Of a stretch of 44,855 bases of DNA, positions 1 to 8,536 are shown piece after piece. Position numbers and translations under genes: made by a program. Source of the DNA: Comamonadaceae bacterium. GTDB taxonomy: Bacteria > Pseudomonadota > Gammaproteobacteria > Burkholderiales > Burkholderiaceae_C. Below the pieces are notes generated by a model. That model saw only the letters and a program-made list of their open reading frames with translations, was not told where the DNA came from and did not search any database. The stretch spans positions 1 through 44,855 of the forward strand of contig CANEXF010000020.1 in NCBI GenBank assembly GCA_947443645.1, in the 5' to 3' direction. Every line of letters begins with the position of its first letter. The stretch's first letter is position 1.

Positions 1-417
1 CTGGAGTCGGCGCAGGTTCACGCCGTGCAGGGCCAGACCCAGGGCCTGCAGGAGATGTTCAGGCTGGTACTTCCATTTGGCGACGCAGACCCCGTGGAGC
101 TGGCCTTTGAGCGCCGACCAGCGTCGGGCGACCAAGCCCAGACATTGACCGTGAATGTACATTCGAACAGCCGCGATTTCGGCGAACTGTGGCTAAAGAC
201 CGAGCTGCACGGACAAAGCGAGGTGACGCTGGTCATGTGGGCGCTACAGGCCGAGGTGACCGAAAAAGCTCGCCTGCGCGCCGACGCGCTCAGCACGGAA
301 CTGCTGGGTGCAGGCCTGGTGATGCGCTCATTTCAGGCCATCCACGGCGCCAGACCAGCACAAGCTGCGGCGCCAGCGCCGTCTGGCAGCGGGCTCATAC
401 TGGACATGCAGGCATGA
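1..417 (+). CDS. fliK: Flagellar hook-length control protein FliK, C-terminal part (5' end outside window)
   Basis: The reading frame is open from the first base, so only the last 138 codons are present. The visible part looks like the globular FliK C-terminal domain, which meets FlhB in the export gate and switches secretion from hook to filament substrates. Signs are the LPFGDADPVELAFERR segment, a beta-strand region ending in LWLKTELHG, and a helix (ALQAEVTEKARLRADALSTEL) followed by a low-complexity Ala/Pro tail. Its stop overlaps the start of the next gene (ATGA), and that next gene is an FlhB C-domain homologue, which fits a FliK role. FliK sequences diverge strongly, so the family call rests on fold-like pattern and context. 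Confidence 0.72.
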   Translation: MESAQVHAVQGQTQGLQEMFRLVLPFGDADPVELAFERRPASGDQAQTLTVNVHSNSRDFGELWLKTELHGQSEVTLVMWALQAEVTEKARLRADALSTELLGAGLVMRSFQAIHGARPAQAAAPAPSGSGLILDMQA

Positions 418-719
418 ACCGGGGCCGCCAGGCGATCGCGTTGGAGTACGGTCTCAACACCGTGCCCATAGTCACGGCCAAAGGTCAGGATGATCTGGCA
501 GAGCTCATCGTTGAAGAAGCCCGCAGGCAGGGTGTATTCATCAGCCATGACCCCCAGCTTCTGGCGCTGCTGGGTCGACTGAATATAGATGAGGAGATTC
601 CGAAAGAGCTCTACGTTGCCGTGTCCGTCATCCTGTCCTGGGTGTACTGGCTCAAGGGCATGCGCCCTGGCGATGAGAAGAAAACCAGTGGCCAGGACGG
701 GCCATCGCAAGCGTCGTGA
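414..719 (+). CDS. FlhB C-terminal-domain-like protein (FhlB-type export switch homologue)
   Basis: A 101-residue protein resembling the cytoplasmic C-terminal domain of FlhB/YscU, for example in the GLNTVPIVTAKG and EEIPKELYVAVSVILSWVY segments. It has no membrane segments. The NPTH autocleavage motif of true FlhB is absent: the matching place reads ALEYGLNTVPIV. Stand-alone homologues of this kind are known in other bacteria, where they can partly replace the FlhB C-domain. The ATG at 414 overlaps the fliK stop (ATGA), so the two are probably translationally coupled. It ends 14 bases from the convergent flgN. A longer upstream start in this frame would run deep into fliK and is unlikely. 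Confidence 0.8.
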   Translation: MNRGRQAIALEYGLNTVPIVTAKGQDDLAELIVEEARRQGVFISHDPQLLALLGRLNIDEEIPKELYVAVSVILSWVYWLKGMRPGDEKKTSGQDGPSQAS

Positions 720-733
720 AGACGACCCGTCTG

Positions 734-1141
734 TCAGGCTTCGTTATAACCTTGCGTGCGCGAGAAGCGGGCAATATGACCAAGGCGGTTATAGACTTCG
801 ACGGAACTGGTGACCTCTTGCACCCTGAGGCTTTGCAAAGCGCCGCGAATCGCCTCGAGCTTGCGTTCTATCAGGACCTCGTTGCGTCTGTGCGAATCAC
901 GGCAGGCCAGCATGACAGCGCGAAAATCCTGCCAGTCAGGGTTCACTTGCAGCTCTGACGCCGGAGGTGCAAGCAAGGTGAGGTCAACCAATAGCTGAGA
1001 TTTGACCGGTTGCAACTGTTCAAATTGCTCCAGGTCTTGCGTACGCAGTGCTTCGAACTCCAGCTCAAGCATTTGCTCCAGCTGCGTCGCCAACGCCCGT
1101 GCGCGGCTTAACTGCGGATTTAAAGGAACAGGCTCACTCAC
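734..1141 (-). CDS. flgN: FlgN family export chaperone for hook-associated proteins
   Basis: A 135-residue, nearly all-helical protein (ALATQLEQMLELEFEALRTQDLEQFEQL at the N terminus) with the size and pattern of FlgN. FlgN binds FlgK and FlgL in the cytoplasm and brings them to the flagellar export gate. It starts with GTG at 1141, overlapping the flgM stop by 8 bases (CGTGAGTGAG), so it is co-translated with flgM. The flgM-flgN pairing is standard in proteobacteria and supports the call. Its clients flgK and flgL lie in the axial operon downstream on the other strand. Confidence 0.85.
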   Translation of the reverse strand: MSEPVPLNPQLSRARALATQLEQMLELEFEALRTQDLEQFEQLQPVKSQLLVDLTLLAPPASELQVNPDWQDFRAVMLACRDSHRRNEVLIERKLEAIRGALQSLRVQEVTSSVEVYNRLGHIARFSRTQGYNEA

Positions 1142-1457
1142 GAATCATCTGCTCGATCGCCATAAAGCTTTCAGCGATACGCCTTGGATTCAGCGGGTAT
1201 TGCCCTTGCTGGATGGACTTCTTGATCGCATCCACCTTGGCACGGTCGAAGTCAGGCTCATCCTTGACCCGTTGGGAGACATTGCTAAGGGTCAAAACGT
1301 CAGACTTTTGACCTACGGGGCTTGCCGCAGGCGCATTCTCAGAACCAGCGACGGTTGAAGCCAGCGGTCCGGCAGCTTTGCCGGTCTTGTCCAGGCTGCT
1401 GCGCGAAAGGCTGCCAGAACGGGCCAATTGTCCGTAGGTTGATATGGCGTCTGTCAT
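1134..1457 (-). CDS. flgM: Anti-sigma-28 factor FlgM
   Basis: A 107-residue protein with a disordered Ser/Ala/Gly-rich N-terminal half, typical of a secreted FlgM. The C-terminal FliA-binding part has the family pattern VKDEPDFDRAKVDAIKKSI then GQYPLNPRRIAESFMAIE. FlgM holds FliA (sigma-28) inactive until the hook is complete and FlgM is exported. A good ribosome site (GAAGGAAAG) precedes the ATG at 1457. A FliA-type promoter lies 54 bases upstream, so FlgM would be made in the late class and feed back on its own sigma factor. It overlaps flgN. Confidence 0.92.
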   Translation of the reverse strand: MTDAISTYGQLARSGSLSRSSLDKTGKAAGPLASTVAGSENAPAASPVGQKSDVLTLSNVSQRVKDEPDFDRAKVDAIKKSIQQGQYPLNPRRIAESFMAIEQMIRE

Positions 1458-1510
1458 CTTGGGCTTTCCTTCGGGTACTTACTACAGTCTTTTAAGGGGT
1501 GTCATCAGTG

Positions 1511-1537
1511 GAATCGGTAGCTCAAACTGGAACTTGA
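1511..1537 (-). promoter_or_regulatory. Sigma-28 (FliA) promoter of flgM-flgN
   Basis: Read on the minus strand, TCAAGTTC (1537-1530), an 11-base spacer and ACCGATTC (1518-1511) match the FliA consensus TAAAGTTT-N11-GCCGATAA. The same -35 octamer occurs before fliD and fliC in this window, and the same CCGATTC core before flaG and fliC. Confidence 0.8.
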
Positions 1538-1558
1538 GGGAAATTCGAAATTTATTTT

Positions 1559-2350
1559 TCAAAGTCCGCGGGCTGTGTTCGGCCCGGTAACCACGCCAGA
1601 CAGCAAGCGGCCGGACTCGGGGTTCTTCATACGAACCTGATCGCCTATTTTGCCATCCTGCAGCGCCTCGACCTGGGCCGTGATGGAAAAACCGTTGCCT
1701 TGCGTGACCGTCAAAAGCACCACCTGACCCTGCTTGACTACAAAAGCGCGCCTGACGTCATGACTGCGCAGCGTCGCGCCCGCAGGCACATCGCGGACCA
1801 TCTCACCATACAGAACGTCCTTGATAGAAAAAATAGCCGCCGGATCCAGTCCCTGGCCCGAATGATCCGTCTCACTCAACATGTCGGCGTTCAGGACCGT
1901 GCCAGCTCTGAGCAATTGAGCCGCCACCACCACCTTGCGGGCTTGCGTCGGCCCACCCTCGCCGATCTTGGCCGATGGCATGGCCGGCGCGGTGTCATCG
2001 AGCACCACCCGCATATATAACTGCCAGGGGGCCTCGGAGACGCAGCGCACGCGCACGGTTTCCCTGGAGGAAAAAGGCAAATCCATGGCCAGGGGTCGGT
2101 CGCAGCCCTGCACCTTCAACCGGGTATCCAGCGGGGCAAAGCTGAACTGGTTTTCCGACATCTGCTGGGTCTGCTTGACCCATTGCGTCACCTGGCGCAG
2201 CAAACTCGCGCTGGCCGAGGGCGGCACCGTCTGGGCAACTCCACACAAGGAAAGCGACAGCAACAACAAGCCGGCCAGCCATGGGCCGCAGCGCTGCAGA
2301 CAGCGGCAGGCGCGTGTCCAGAGGTTAGCGATTTGGCACAGCATTTGCAT
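1559..2350 (-). CDS. flgA: Flagellar P-ring assembly chaperone FlgA
   Basis: A periplasmic protein of about 263 residues that helps FlgI assemble the P-ring. The start is followed by a Cys/Arg-rich stretch and a hydrophobic signal core (AGLLLLSLSLCGVAQ). The C-terminal SAF-like region carries VVVAAQLLRAGTVLNADML, DVLYGEMVRDVPAGATL and the ending GKIGDQVRMKNPESGRLLSGVV, all typical of FlgA. The frame stays open up to an ATG at 2425, but that codon lies inside the sigma-54 promoter core, so translation must begin downstream; the ATG at 2350 (or 2344) is the most likely. It is divergent from the LysM/transglycosylase gene. Confidence 0.9.
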   Translation of the reverse strand: MQMLCQIANLWTRACRCLQRCGPWLAGLLLLSLSLCGVAQTVPPSASASLLRQVTQWVKQTQQMSENQFSFAPLDTRLKVQGCDRPLAMDLPFSSRETVRVRCVSEAPWQLYMRVVLDDTAPAMPSAKIGEGGPTQARKVVVAAQLLRAGTVLNADMLSETDHSGQGLDPAAIFSIKDVLYGEMVRDVPAGATLRSHDVRRAFVVKQGQVVLLTVTQGNGFSITAQVEALQDGKIGDQVRMKNPESGRLLSGVVTGPNTARGL

Positions 2351-2408
2351 ATTGGTCTGACTTGGGTGTTGAAAGAATGACACCTGGTACGTGCAGGAGC
2401 TCTTCGAT

Positions 2409-2424
2409 TGCAAGAACAGTGCCA
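2409..2424 (-). promoter_or_regulatory. Sigma-54 promoter of flgA
   Basis: On the minus strand the site reads TGGCACTGTTCTTGCA. It has the -24 GG and -12 GC at exact N10 spacing and matches TGGCACG-N4-TTGCA nearly perfectly. It rules out the longer flgA start at 2425. Confidence 0.82.
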
Positions 2425-2479
2425 TTGAAAAACCCTAAGAATGACGACACAGCCCCAAGGCTGAACCTGAGCAAGCCCC

Positions 2480-3538
2480 ATGAAAATCAACGACAACACC
2501 TTGCCGCCTGTGCTGCCAGCGTCCTTGACGGCGGCGGGCGCACGCGCAACTCAGGACAGCAGCAAGGCAGGCGCATTCACGGGCTTTGCCCAGGCGCTCA
2601 AACAGGCCAGACAAACCGACAGCGCAGCAGCAGCAGGAACGCAGCGCACCATTGCCAATGGCGACACACTGATAGGCCTGGTCAGAGCCCAGGCGAGCGA
2701 CCAGGGCATTCAACTGTCGCCGCAGCAAGAAATGCGGCTGGCGCAAAGAGTCGCTGCCGACAATGCCATCCAGAATCCCAACCGCATCCACGCAGGTCAG
2801 AAAATCAGTCTGGCCGCCTTGCAACCGGAGTTGCAAGCGATGCAACGCGGCGAACAGACCACCGCCTCGGCGCTGGCAGCACTGAGCCCAAGCGCTGCGG
2901 TAAGCCTTACTAACTTACGAGACAGTGGCGTGCATCCAGTTCTGGAGCGAACCCTGGACCGCGCAGTGGCCAAAGGCTTTATTCCTGCGACAGAAAAAGA
3001 TGCGGTCCATGACAAGATACTGCAACTGGCGAGCACCCACAACTTTGAACCAGACGACTTTGCGCGCATGACGCTGATGGAAAGCGACGGCATGAACCCG
3101 CGCGCCAGCAACCAGCGCTGCCACGGCATCATTCAGTTTTGTGACGGACCGGCACGTGGTGCGGCAAGCGCAGGCTATGCCGCCAATCCGCGCGCCATCC
3201 TTGACTTGAGCGTGCACAAGCAACTGGACCTGGTGAGCAAATACTTCGAAGATGTGGGCCTAAAAAACAAAGGCCCTGCGGGGCTGGAGGATCTTTACCT
3301 CTCGGTGCTCCAGCCGGCCGCCCGCAATGTAAGCCAGGCCAGCGCACCACTGAACATCCAGGGCATGCAGTCCAGCTATCTGCACGTTGGGCGAAACACC
3401 AGTGCACCGATTACGCGGCAGTCGATTCGCCAGGGCCTGGTTCAAAACGCCACCGAGCGACTCGGACAGGTACTCTCGCCAGGGCTCAGGCTGCAAGCCA
3501 TGCGTGCGGCCAAGTACGACGACAGCCAGTCCCGATAA
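2480..3538 (+). CDS. LysM-domain lytic-transglycosylase-like protein, probably flagellar
   Basis: A 352-residue protein. Residues about 55-115 form a LysM-like module (ANGDTLIGLVR ... NPNRIHAGQKISL), which binds peptidoglycan. Residues about 165-300 look like an SLT-type lytic transglycosylase: the motif LMESDGMNPRAS contains the expected catalytic Glu (E201) and is followed by GIIQF, the usual G-x-x-Q-F/M element. No clear signal peptide is seen; the N terminus is low-complexity, as in proteins exported by the flagellar apparatus. The gene lies between flgA (divergent) and flgB. Because FlgJ here lacks its muramidase domain, this protein is a good candidate for the wall-opening enzyme. The role is inferred from context. 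Confidence 0.72.
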   Translation: MKINDNTLPPVLPASLTAAGARATQDSSKAGAFTGFAQALKQARQTDSAAAAGTQRTIANGDTLIGLVRAQASDQGIQLSPQQEMRLAQRVAADNAIQNPNRIHAGQKISLAALQPELQAMQRGEQTTASALAALSPSAAVSLTNLRDSGVHPVLERTLDRAVAKGFIPATEKDAVHDKILQLASTHNFEPDDFARMTLMESDGMNPRASNQRCHGIIQFCDGPARGAASAGYAANPRAILDLSVHKQLDLVSKYFEDVGLKNKGPAGLEDLYLSVLQPAARNVSQASAPLNIQGMQSSYLHVGRNTSAPITRQSIRQGLVQNATERLGQVLSPGLRLQAMRAAKYDDSQSR

Positions 3539-3577
3539 GCGCCTAAGCCAAGCGCTTTCCAGTCAAGCGGCAAGTCC

Positions 3578-3597
3578 GGCGGCAACTTCTTGCCGCC
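3578..3597 (+). terminator. Stem-loop after the LysM/transglycosylase gene
   Basis: A perfect 8-bp stem, GGCGGCAA/TTGCCGCC, closes a CTTC tetraloop 40 bases after the stop codon. No T-run follows, so it may be a weak or Rho-assisted terminator or an mRNA-stabilising hairpin that separates this gene from the flgB promoter. Confidence 0.45.
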
Positions 3598-3657
3598 CCA
3601 CACACAGCTTGGCCACGACGTCAAACGCCAGGACCATTAAAAGCGGCAAAAACAACA

Positions 3658-3673
3658 TGGCATGCGATTTGCA
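3658..3673 (+). promoter_or_regulatory. Sigma-54 promoter of the flgBCDEFGHIJKL operon
   Basis: TGGCATGCGATTTGCA has GG at 3659-3660 and GC at 3671-3672 with a 10-base gap, as the sigma-54 consensus requires. It lies 78 bases before the flgB ATG. It would place the rod and hook operon under RpoN and an enhancer-binding activator such as the one encoded at 26667. Confidence 0.85.
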
Positions 3674-3751
3674 ATGCAAGCCTGAAGCCCTTCATAGATG
3701 GGCTGGGTGTCGACAAACCGGCAGTGGGTACAAAGCAATGAGGACGCAAGC

Positions 3752-4135
3752 ATGAACATGATTGACAAAGCTTTTGGCGTGCACGAGCAAGCCCTAGGCA
3801 TGCGCAGCCAGCGCATGGAAGTGCTCGCGCGCAACATTGCCAATGCCGACACCCCCAACTTCAAGGCGCAGGACCTTGACTTCAAGTCCATCATGAAGAG
3901 CACTCAGACGAGCGCCTTGCAAACAACCAATGCGTCGCATGTTTCCGAGACTGGCTCAGACCCGCAGAACGGGCTGATGTACCGAGTCCCTTTCAACGTC
4001 GCGTTTGACGGCAACACGGTCGAGCTCAACGTCGAGCAGGCCAAGTTCGGTCAATCCGCCGCCGACTACCAGGCCACGTTGAGCTTTTTGTCAGACAACA
4101 TCAGCGGCATACGCAAAGCCCTGCGCGGGGATTAA
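3752..4135 (+). CDS. flgB: Flagellar proximal rod protein FlgB
   Basis: A 127-residue rod protein. The N-terminal family signature is clear: MRSQRMEVLARNIANADTPNFKAQDLDF. The C-terminal half (GQSAADYQATLSFLSDNISGIRKAL) is the helix that packs in the rod core. FlgB is exported through the flagellar type III gate and forms the base of the rod. The ATG at 3752 is chosen because AGGA lies 7 bases upstream and the start matches homologues; an in-frame ATG at 3698 has no such support. It is the first gene of the axial operon, 7 bases before flgC. Confidence 0.95.
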   Translation: MNMIDKAFGVHEQALGMRSQRMEVLARNIANADTPNFKAQDLDFKSIMKSTQTSALQTTNASHVSETGSDPQNGLMYRVPFNVAFDGNTVELNVEQAKFGQSAADYQATLSFLSDNISGIRKALRGD

Positions 4136-4141
4136 ACACTT

Positions 4142-4567
4142 ATGGCATTCGACAATATTTTTGGCATCGCCGGCTCTGCCCTCAATGCGCAGACCACGCG
4201 CATGAACGCCACCGCCTCCAATCTGGCCAATGCCGGAACGGTCGCAGGCAGTGAAAAAGATGCGTTCAGGGCCAAGCGGGCTGTGTTCAAGACCATTCTC
4301 GACAACCAGCTGAGCGCTCAGGACGCGACCAACCGTGGCGGTGTCAAGGTGCAGCAACTGACAGATGACCCTGCGCCCATCACACGTATGTCAGACCCCG
4401 GCAACCCCGCTGCAGACAAGGATGGCTATGTCTTCTTGTCCAACGTCAATGAAATGACAGAGATGGTTGAAATGATGGCGGCAGCGCGCTCCTACCAGAA
4501 CAACGTCGAAGTCGTGAACACCGCGCGCCAGCTCATGACGCGCACGCTAGACATCATCAAGAGCTAA
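4142..4567 (+). CDS. flgC: Flagellar proximal rod protein FlgC
   Basis: A 141-residue rod subunit of usual length. It begins with the axial-protein signature (GIAGSALNAQTTRMNATASNLANAGT) and ends with NEMTEMVEMMAAARSYQNNVEVVNTARQLM, the conserved helical C terminus that polymerises with FlgB, FlgF and FlgG. It is exported without a signal peptide. It lies 6 bases after flgB and 25 before flgD, in one transcription unit. Confidence 0.96.
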   Translation: MAFDNIFGIAGSALNAQTTRMNATASNLANAGTVAGSEKDAFRAKRAVFKTILDNQLSAQDATNRGGVKVQQLTDDPAPITRMSDPGNPAADKDGYVFLSNVNEMTEMVEMMAAARSYQNNVEVVNTARQLMTRTLDIIKS

Positions 4568-4592
4568 GCCAGCCCAATAGGACAACCCCATC

Positions 4593-5330
4593 ATGATGCT
4601 CAATCTCCTTTCAGCCGGCGGCACCACCGCAGCCAGCGCAACCACGACGGCCACCAAGCCTTTGCCATCCGGCATGAAAAGCACCACAGACGTTGCGAAC
4701 GCCGCATTGACCGCAACGACAGGCGGCGCGGGCATGGGTCAAAAAGACTTCCTCACGCTGTTCACCACCCAGCTGAAAAACCAGGATCCAACCGATCCGG
4801 TCAAGAACGAAGCCTTTGTCGCCCAGCTTGCGCAGTTCTCGCAGCTCGAAGCCACGACAGGCATGGCCACGTCGCTAAGCGATTTCGTGAGCACCATGTC
4901 GGGCACGCAAATGACGACCAGTGCCAGCCTGATTGGCAAGAAAGTATCGGTGCCGGATGGCCCGGCCGTACTCGACGCCGCAGGCACACCGGTGCAAGGC
5001 GTGATCAACCTGCCCGCCGGCGCAGATGGCGTGACCTTCAATGTCTACAACAGCCAGGGCATCCTGGTCGACACCCAGATCCTGGGCGCGCAAACTGCGG
5101 GCGACATGACCTGGGCTTGGGATGGCAACGACAGTGGCGGCAACTATGCACCAGCCGGCACTTACCGCTTCACCGCCACGGCCGTGAGCCAGGGCAAGAC
5201 TACCTACCCATCGATCAGCACCATGGCCACGGTGCAGGGTGTTAGCCAGGCCAGCGACAAAACCATGTTGCTGCAAATCCAGGGCGGAAAAACCGTCAAG
5301 CTCACCGACGTCACACGCGTTGACGGTTAA
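4593..5330 (+). CDS. flgD: Flagellar hook-capping (scaffold) protein FlgD
   Basis: A 245-residue protein. After a low-complexity export leader comes the FlgD core GQKDFLTLFTTQLKNQDPTDPVKNEAFVAQLAQFSQLE, the hallmark of the family. The C-terminal half has the FlgD tudor/Ig-like fold pattern (VTFNVYNSQGILVDTQILG, then WAWDGNDSGGNYAPAGTYRFTATA). FlgD caps the growing hook and is discarded when FlgK arrives. The start is ATG at 4593 or the next codon at 4596. It is followed after 55 bases by flgE. Confidence 0.95.
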   Translation: MMLNLLSAGGTTAASATTTATKPLPSGMKSTTDVANAALTATTGGAGMGQKDFLTLFTTQLKNQDPTDPVKNEAFVAQLAQFSQLEATTGMATSLSDFVSTMSGTQMTTSASLIGKKVSVPDGPAVLDAAGTPVQGVINLPAGADGVTFNVYNSQGILVDTQILGAQTAGDMTWAWDGNDSGGNYAPAGTYRFTATAVSQGKTTYPSISTMATVQGVSQASDKTMLLQIQGGKTVKLTDVTRVDG

Positions 5331-5385
5331 GCGCCCCACTGCCAGCGACAGCACCCGAACACCGATTTATCAGGAGTCTTGAACC

Positions 5386-8300
5386 ATGTCTTTTTATACC
5401 TCCCTCACTGGTCTGAATGCCGCCACCGCCATGCTGGGCGTGACCAGCAACAACATTGCCAACGTGGGCACCACCGGTTTCAAGCGCTCACGTGCCGACT
5501 TCGGCGACATTTTCGCCACCTCGCCACTGCAAAAAGCGTCCAGCACGGTCGGCCAGGGCGTGTCACTCAAGCAGGTCAGCCAGGAATTCAGCCAGGGCAA
5601 TATCTCTTTCTCATCCAACGCGCTTGACCTGGCGGTGACCGGCGACGGTTTCTTCCCCATGCGCTCGGCCGATGGCCTGCAGGAATCGTTCACGCGTAAC
5701 GGCTCCTTTTTGCTCAACGAACAGTTCAACGTCGTCAACTCCGCCGGTCAGCGCCTGATGGCCTCCACGGTTGACTCGACCGGTAGCGCCAACGTCAACG
5801 AGCGCGTGGTCTTGACCATTCCACAAAAGACCTCTGGCGAAGCCAAGCAGACCTCGCAAGTGGCACTGGGCCTGAACTTTCCGGCCGATGCCAGCGTGAT
5901 CACGGCAGCGTTCAACCGCAGCAATCCCGCGACTTACAACAAAAGCACCGCCTTTACCGTTTACGACAACGGCGGCAATGGCTACCTGGCCACCATTTAT
6001 TACGTCAAGTCACAAAACGCCAACCAGTCCAGCCCGTACAACAAGTGGCAGACCCATGTGTTTGTGGGATCAGACGAAGTCACCTCATCGCTGCAGCAGG
6101 CAACCGACAAAAATGGCTCCCTGGAATATGTCAACAAATACGGCGTGATCAAGCCCTACAGCGAGGTCAAGGACGCGCTGACCACGGCTAAAACACAGAT
6201 GTTTTCGCTGAACCAGTTGACCGACTCGCGCACCTCGGTGCCGGCAGAAGCCAGCGGCGTCACGGTGCCAACCACAAGCTACGACCTCGGCACCGGTGTT
6301 GACTTCAGCACGCTGTCGGCCACGGACCTGAAGTCGATGTTCAAGATCGATGTCGATGGCACGGGCAACCCGATCACGGTGGACCTGAGCTATCTGGCGA
6401 ACTCGAGTAAACCGCTCACTGGTGGCGCGATCGCTAGCGAGGTCACCAACTTGCTGAACCAGAAGTTCGGAGACGAGCACTATTTTGATTTTTCATCGAC
6501 CGCCAGCAAACAGTTCACCATCACCAACGACAGGGTCTTCACCAGCGCGACAACCACTGACGCGGCCACAGGCATCAGCACAACGGTAGACACCCCAACG
6601 CCCATCAATTTCACGCTGGTCGCCGGCCAGAACGGCCTGCCCACCGACATGAGCAAGGTCACCATTGCCCAGGCGCAAGCAGCCATGCAAGCCCTGGTTG
6701 ATGCGTCGCCTCTTGGCTTTGGTAAAGCCGAAACACAGACCGTGACTTTGACCGGCACGACGGCTACAGGCCCGACCAGTTTCCTGGGCATGCCTGTCAC
6801 CGGGTCTGCTACCGGTGACACACCGGCTTCAACTGCGAGCAAAATTGTTGCCGACAAAGTCAACATTCTTGCCGGCGCTGCCGCCATTGCGGCGGGCATC
6901 ACCGACATTTCAGCTGGCAGCGTCGCCGGAACGCTGACCATCACCTACAAAAACGGCTCGTCGGTCGCCGCAGGCTCCGGTGACGTCGCAGCACTTGCGG
7001 CCAGTGCATCGGCGGGCATCAGCTTCAGCGCTGGCACTGAAGTCACCAAAGGCGTTGCGGGACAGGCTGAAACCATCAAGGTCTCCTACGACTATGCCAC
7101 CCAAGGCTTCAAGTTTCTCGACGGAACCCACAAGGTCACGCTGAGCTCGACTGTCAAGAACGACGTACTGGGACTAACGACGACGCCCGTCACGCTCGAC
7201 GACCAGGGCGCGTATGCGGCTGTCGTCACGCCCAACAGCAGCTACTCGGTTCGCCTGGCTGGAGAGCAGCGTTACGGCATGACCATGCTTTATGACTCGG
7301 TGAACAAGGTTTTCAAGCTGCAATCGGGCACCACGGGTGACAGCTCCAGCATCGCGATCACCGAAACCAATGCGCTGGCGCAATCGCTGTTTGGCCTGTC
7401 AGATCAAGCCGTTGCGACCTCCGCCGTGGCCCTGCGCGGCACGCCATCGACACCGGCAATCGCCTACGGCACGGCGCCAACAGTCAACATCAACAACAAT
7501 TTTGCGGTTGATGCGACCAACAACAAATTCGTGGTGACCGTGGACGGCGTCAAGGGCACTGTGACTATTCCTGTGCGCGCCGACTATTCGCTGGCCACTT
7601 TCAAAAGTGAGTTGCAAAAAGGCATCAACTCGCTGGCCAGTGACAACCCGAACGCAAGCCCCACCACGATCAACGGCGTGACGGTTGACTTTGACGCCAC
7701 CAACAACCGGTTTACCTTTCAGACCGGCACCGCTACTGCGAACTCCTTCATCACGGTCTCGGGCAGCACCAACTGGGGTCTGGATCAGACCACGGCTGGC
7801 CGCGGCACAACCTCGACCTGGATCAACCCAACTCAGCATCAGGATCTGGTGGGTGGCGCGCTGCAACCCAAGTACATCGACAGCAACGGCAAGGAAACCA
7901 CCAGCGGTGATGGCTTTTCGGCGCTGCCCGAGTGGTCGCCGATTTACCTCGACAAGGGCGAGCTGACCTTTGACACCGGCGGCAAACTGGTCTCACCAGC
8001 CAAGGGCACGCAGCTTGACACGGTTTACCTTGCTGGCGGTAAAGGCGCTTTGACAATTAACGTCAACTACTCGGCATCCACCCAGTACACCTCACCGTTT
8101 GCCGTGCTGTCGCAATCGCAAGACGGCGCACCTGAAGGTGACCTGGTCGGCGTGACGATTGGCAATGACGGTCTGGTGAGCGCCAGTTTTTCAAACGGCA
8201 CGCAAAAGTCTCTGGCCAAAATTTTGCTGGTCAACTTCTCCAGTCCTGTCGGTCTGCGTCAGATTGGTGACTCCAGCTTTTTGGCTTCAGCCGCTTCGGG

Positions 8301-8496
8301 CAAGCCGATCCTGGGTACTGCAGGCAGTGCAGGCTTTGGTACATTGCGCGCCGGTGCAACCGAACGCGCCAACGTCGACTTGACGCAAGAGCTGGTGGAC
8401 TTGATCACCGCTCAGCGTAACTTCCAGGCCAATGCCAAAGCGATTGAGACCAGCACCACCATGACCTCGGCCATCATCAACATGCGTGCTGGTTAA
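5386..8496 (+). CDS. flgE: Flagellar hook protein FlgE, unusually long (1036 residues)
   Basis: The subunit of the hook, the universal joint between rod and filament. The N terminus is canonical (SLTGLNAATAMLGVTSNNIANVGTTGFKRSRADFGD) and so is the C terminus (LVDLITAQRNFQANAKAIETSTTMTSAIINMRAG). A strong AGGAG site precedes the ATG. Most FlgE proteins have 400-500 residues, so about 500 extra residues sit in the surface-exposed middle (roughly residues 150-900), a Thr/Ser/Ala-rich beta-type sequence with repeated segments such as TINGVTVDFDATNNRFTF. The frame is intact throughout. Only the exposed domains are enlarged; the D0/D1 core needed for assembly is normal. Confidence 0.95.
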   Translation: MSFYTSLTGLNAATAMLGVTSNNIANVGTTGFKRSRADFGDIFATSPLQKASSTVGQGVSLKQVSQEFSQGNISFSSNALDLAVTGDGFFPMRSADGLQESFTRNGSFLLNEQFNVVNSAGQRLMASTVDSTGSANVNERVVLTIPQKTSGEAKQTSQVALGLNFPADASVITAAFNRSNPATYNKSTAFTVYDNGGNGYLATIYYVKSQNANQSSPYNKWQTHVFVGSDEVTSSLQQATDKNGSLEYVNKYGVIKPYSEVKDALTTAKTQMFSLNQLTDSRTSVPAEASGVTVPTTSYDLGTGVDFSTLSATDLKSMFKIDVDGTGNPITVDLSYLANSSKPLTGGAIASEVTNLLNQKFGDEHYFDFSSTASKQFTITNDRVFTSATTTDAATGISTTVDTPTPINFTLVAGQNGLPTDMSKVTIAQAQAAMQALVDASPLGFGKAETQTVTLTGTTATGPTSFLGMPVTGSATGDTPASTASKIVADKVNILAGAAAIAAGITDISAGSVAGTLTITYKNGSSVAAGSGDVAALAASASAGISFSAGTEVTKGVAGQAETIKVSYDYATQGFKFLDGTHKVTLSSTVKNDVLGLTTTPVTLDDQGAYAAVVTPNSSYSVRLAGEQRYGMTMLYDSVNKVFKLQSGTTGDSSSIAITETNALAQSLFGLSDQAVATSAVALRGTPSTPAIAYGTAPTVNINNNFAVDATNNKFVVTVDGVKGTVTIPVRADYSLATFKSELQKGINSLASDNPNASPTTINGVTVDFDATNNRFTFQTGTATANSFITVSGSTNWGLDQTTAGRGTTSTWINPTQHQDLVGGALQPKYIDSNGKETTSGDGFSALPEWSPIYLDKGELTFDTGGKLVSPAKGTQLDTVYLAGGKGALTINVNYSASTQYTSPFAVLSQSQDGAPEGDLVGVTIGNDGLVSASFSNGTQKSLAKILLVNFSSPVGLRQIGDSSFLASAASGKPILGTAGSAGFGTLRAGATERANVDLTQELVDLITAQRNFQANAKAIETSTTMTSAIINMRAG

Positions 8497-8536
8497 GCAA
8501 GCACGTCATCACGTTTGACCACCCAAGGACACTGAC

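Noticed and set aside
2351..2425. Longer N terminus for FlgA starting at the ATG at 2425
   Set aside because: That ATG is part of the sigma-54 promoter core, so it would lie upstream of the transcript start.
3698..3751. Longer N terminus for FlgB
   Set aside because: The extra residues do not look like FlgB, and the ATG at 3752 has a good ribosome site.
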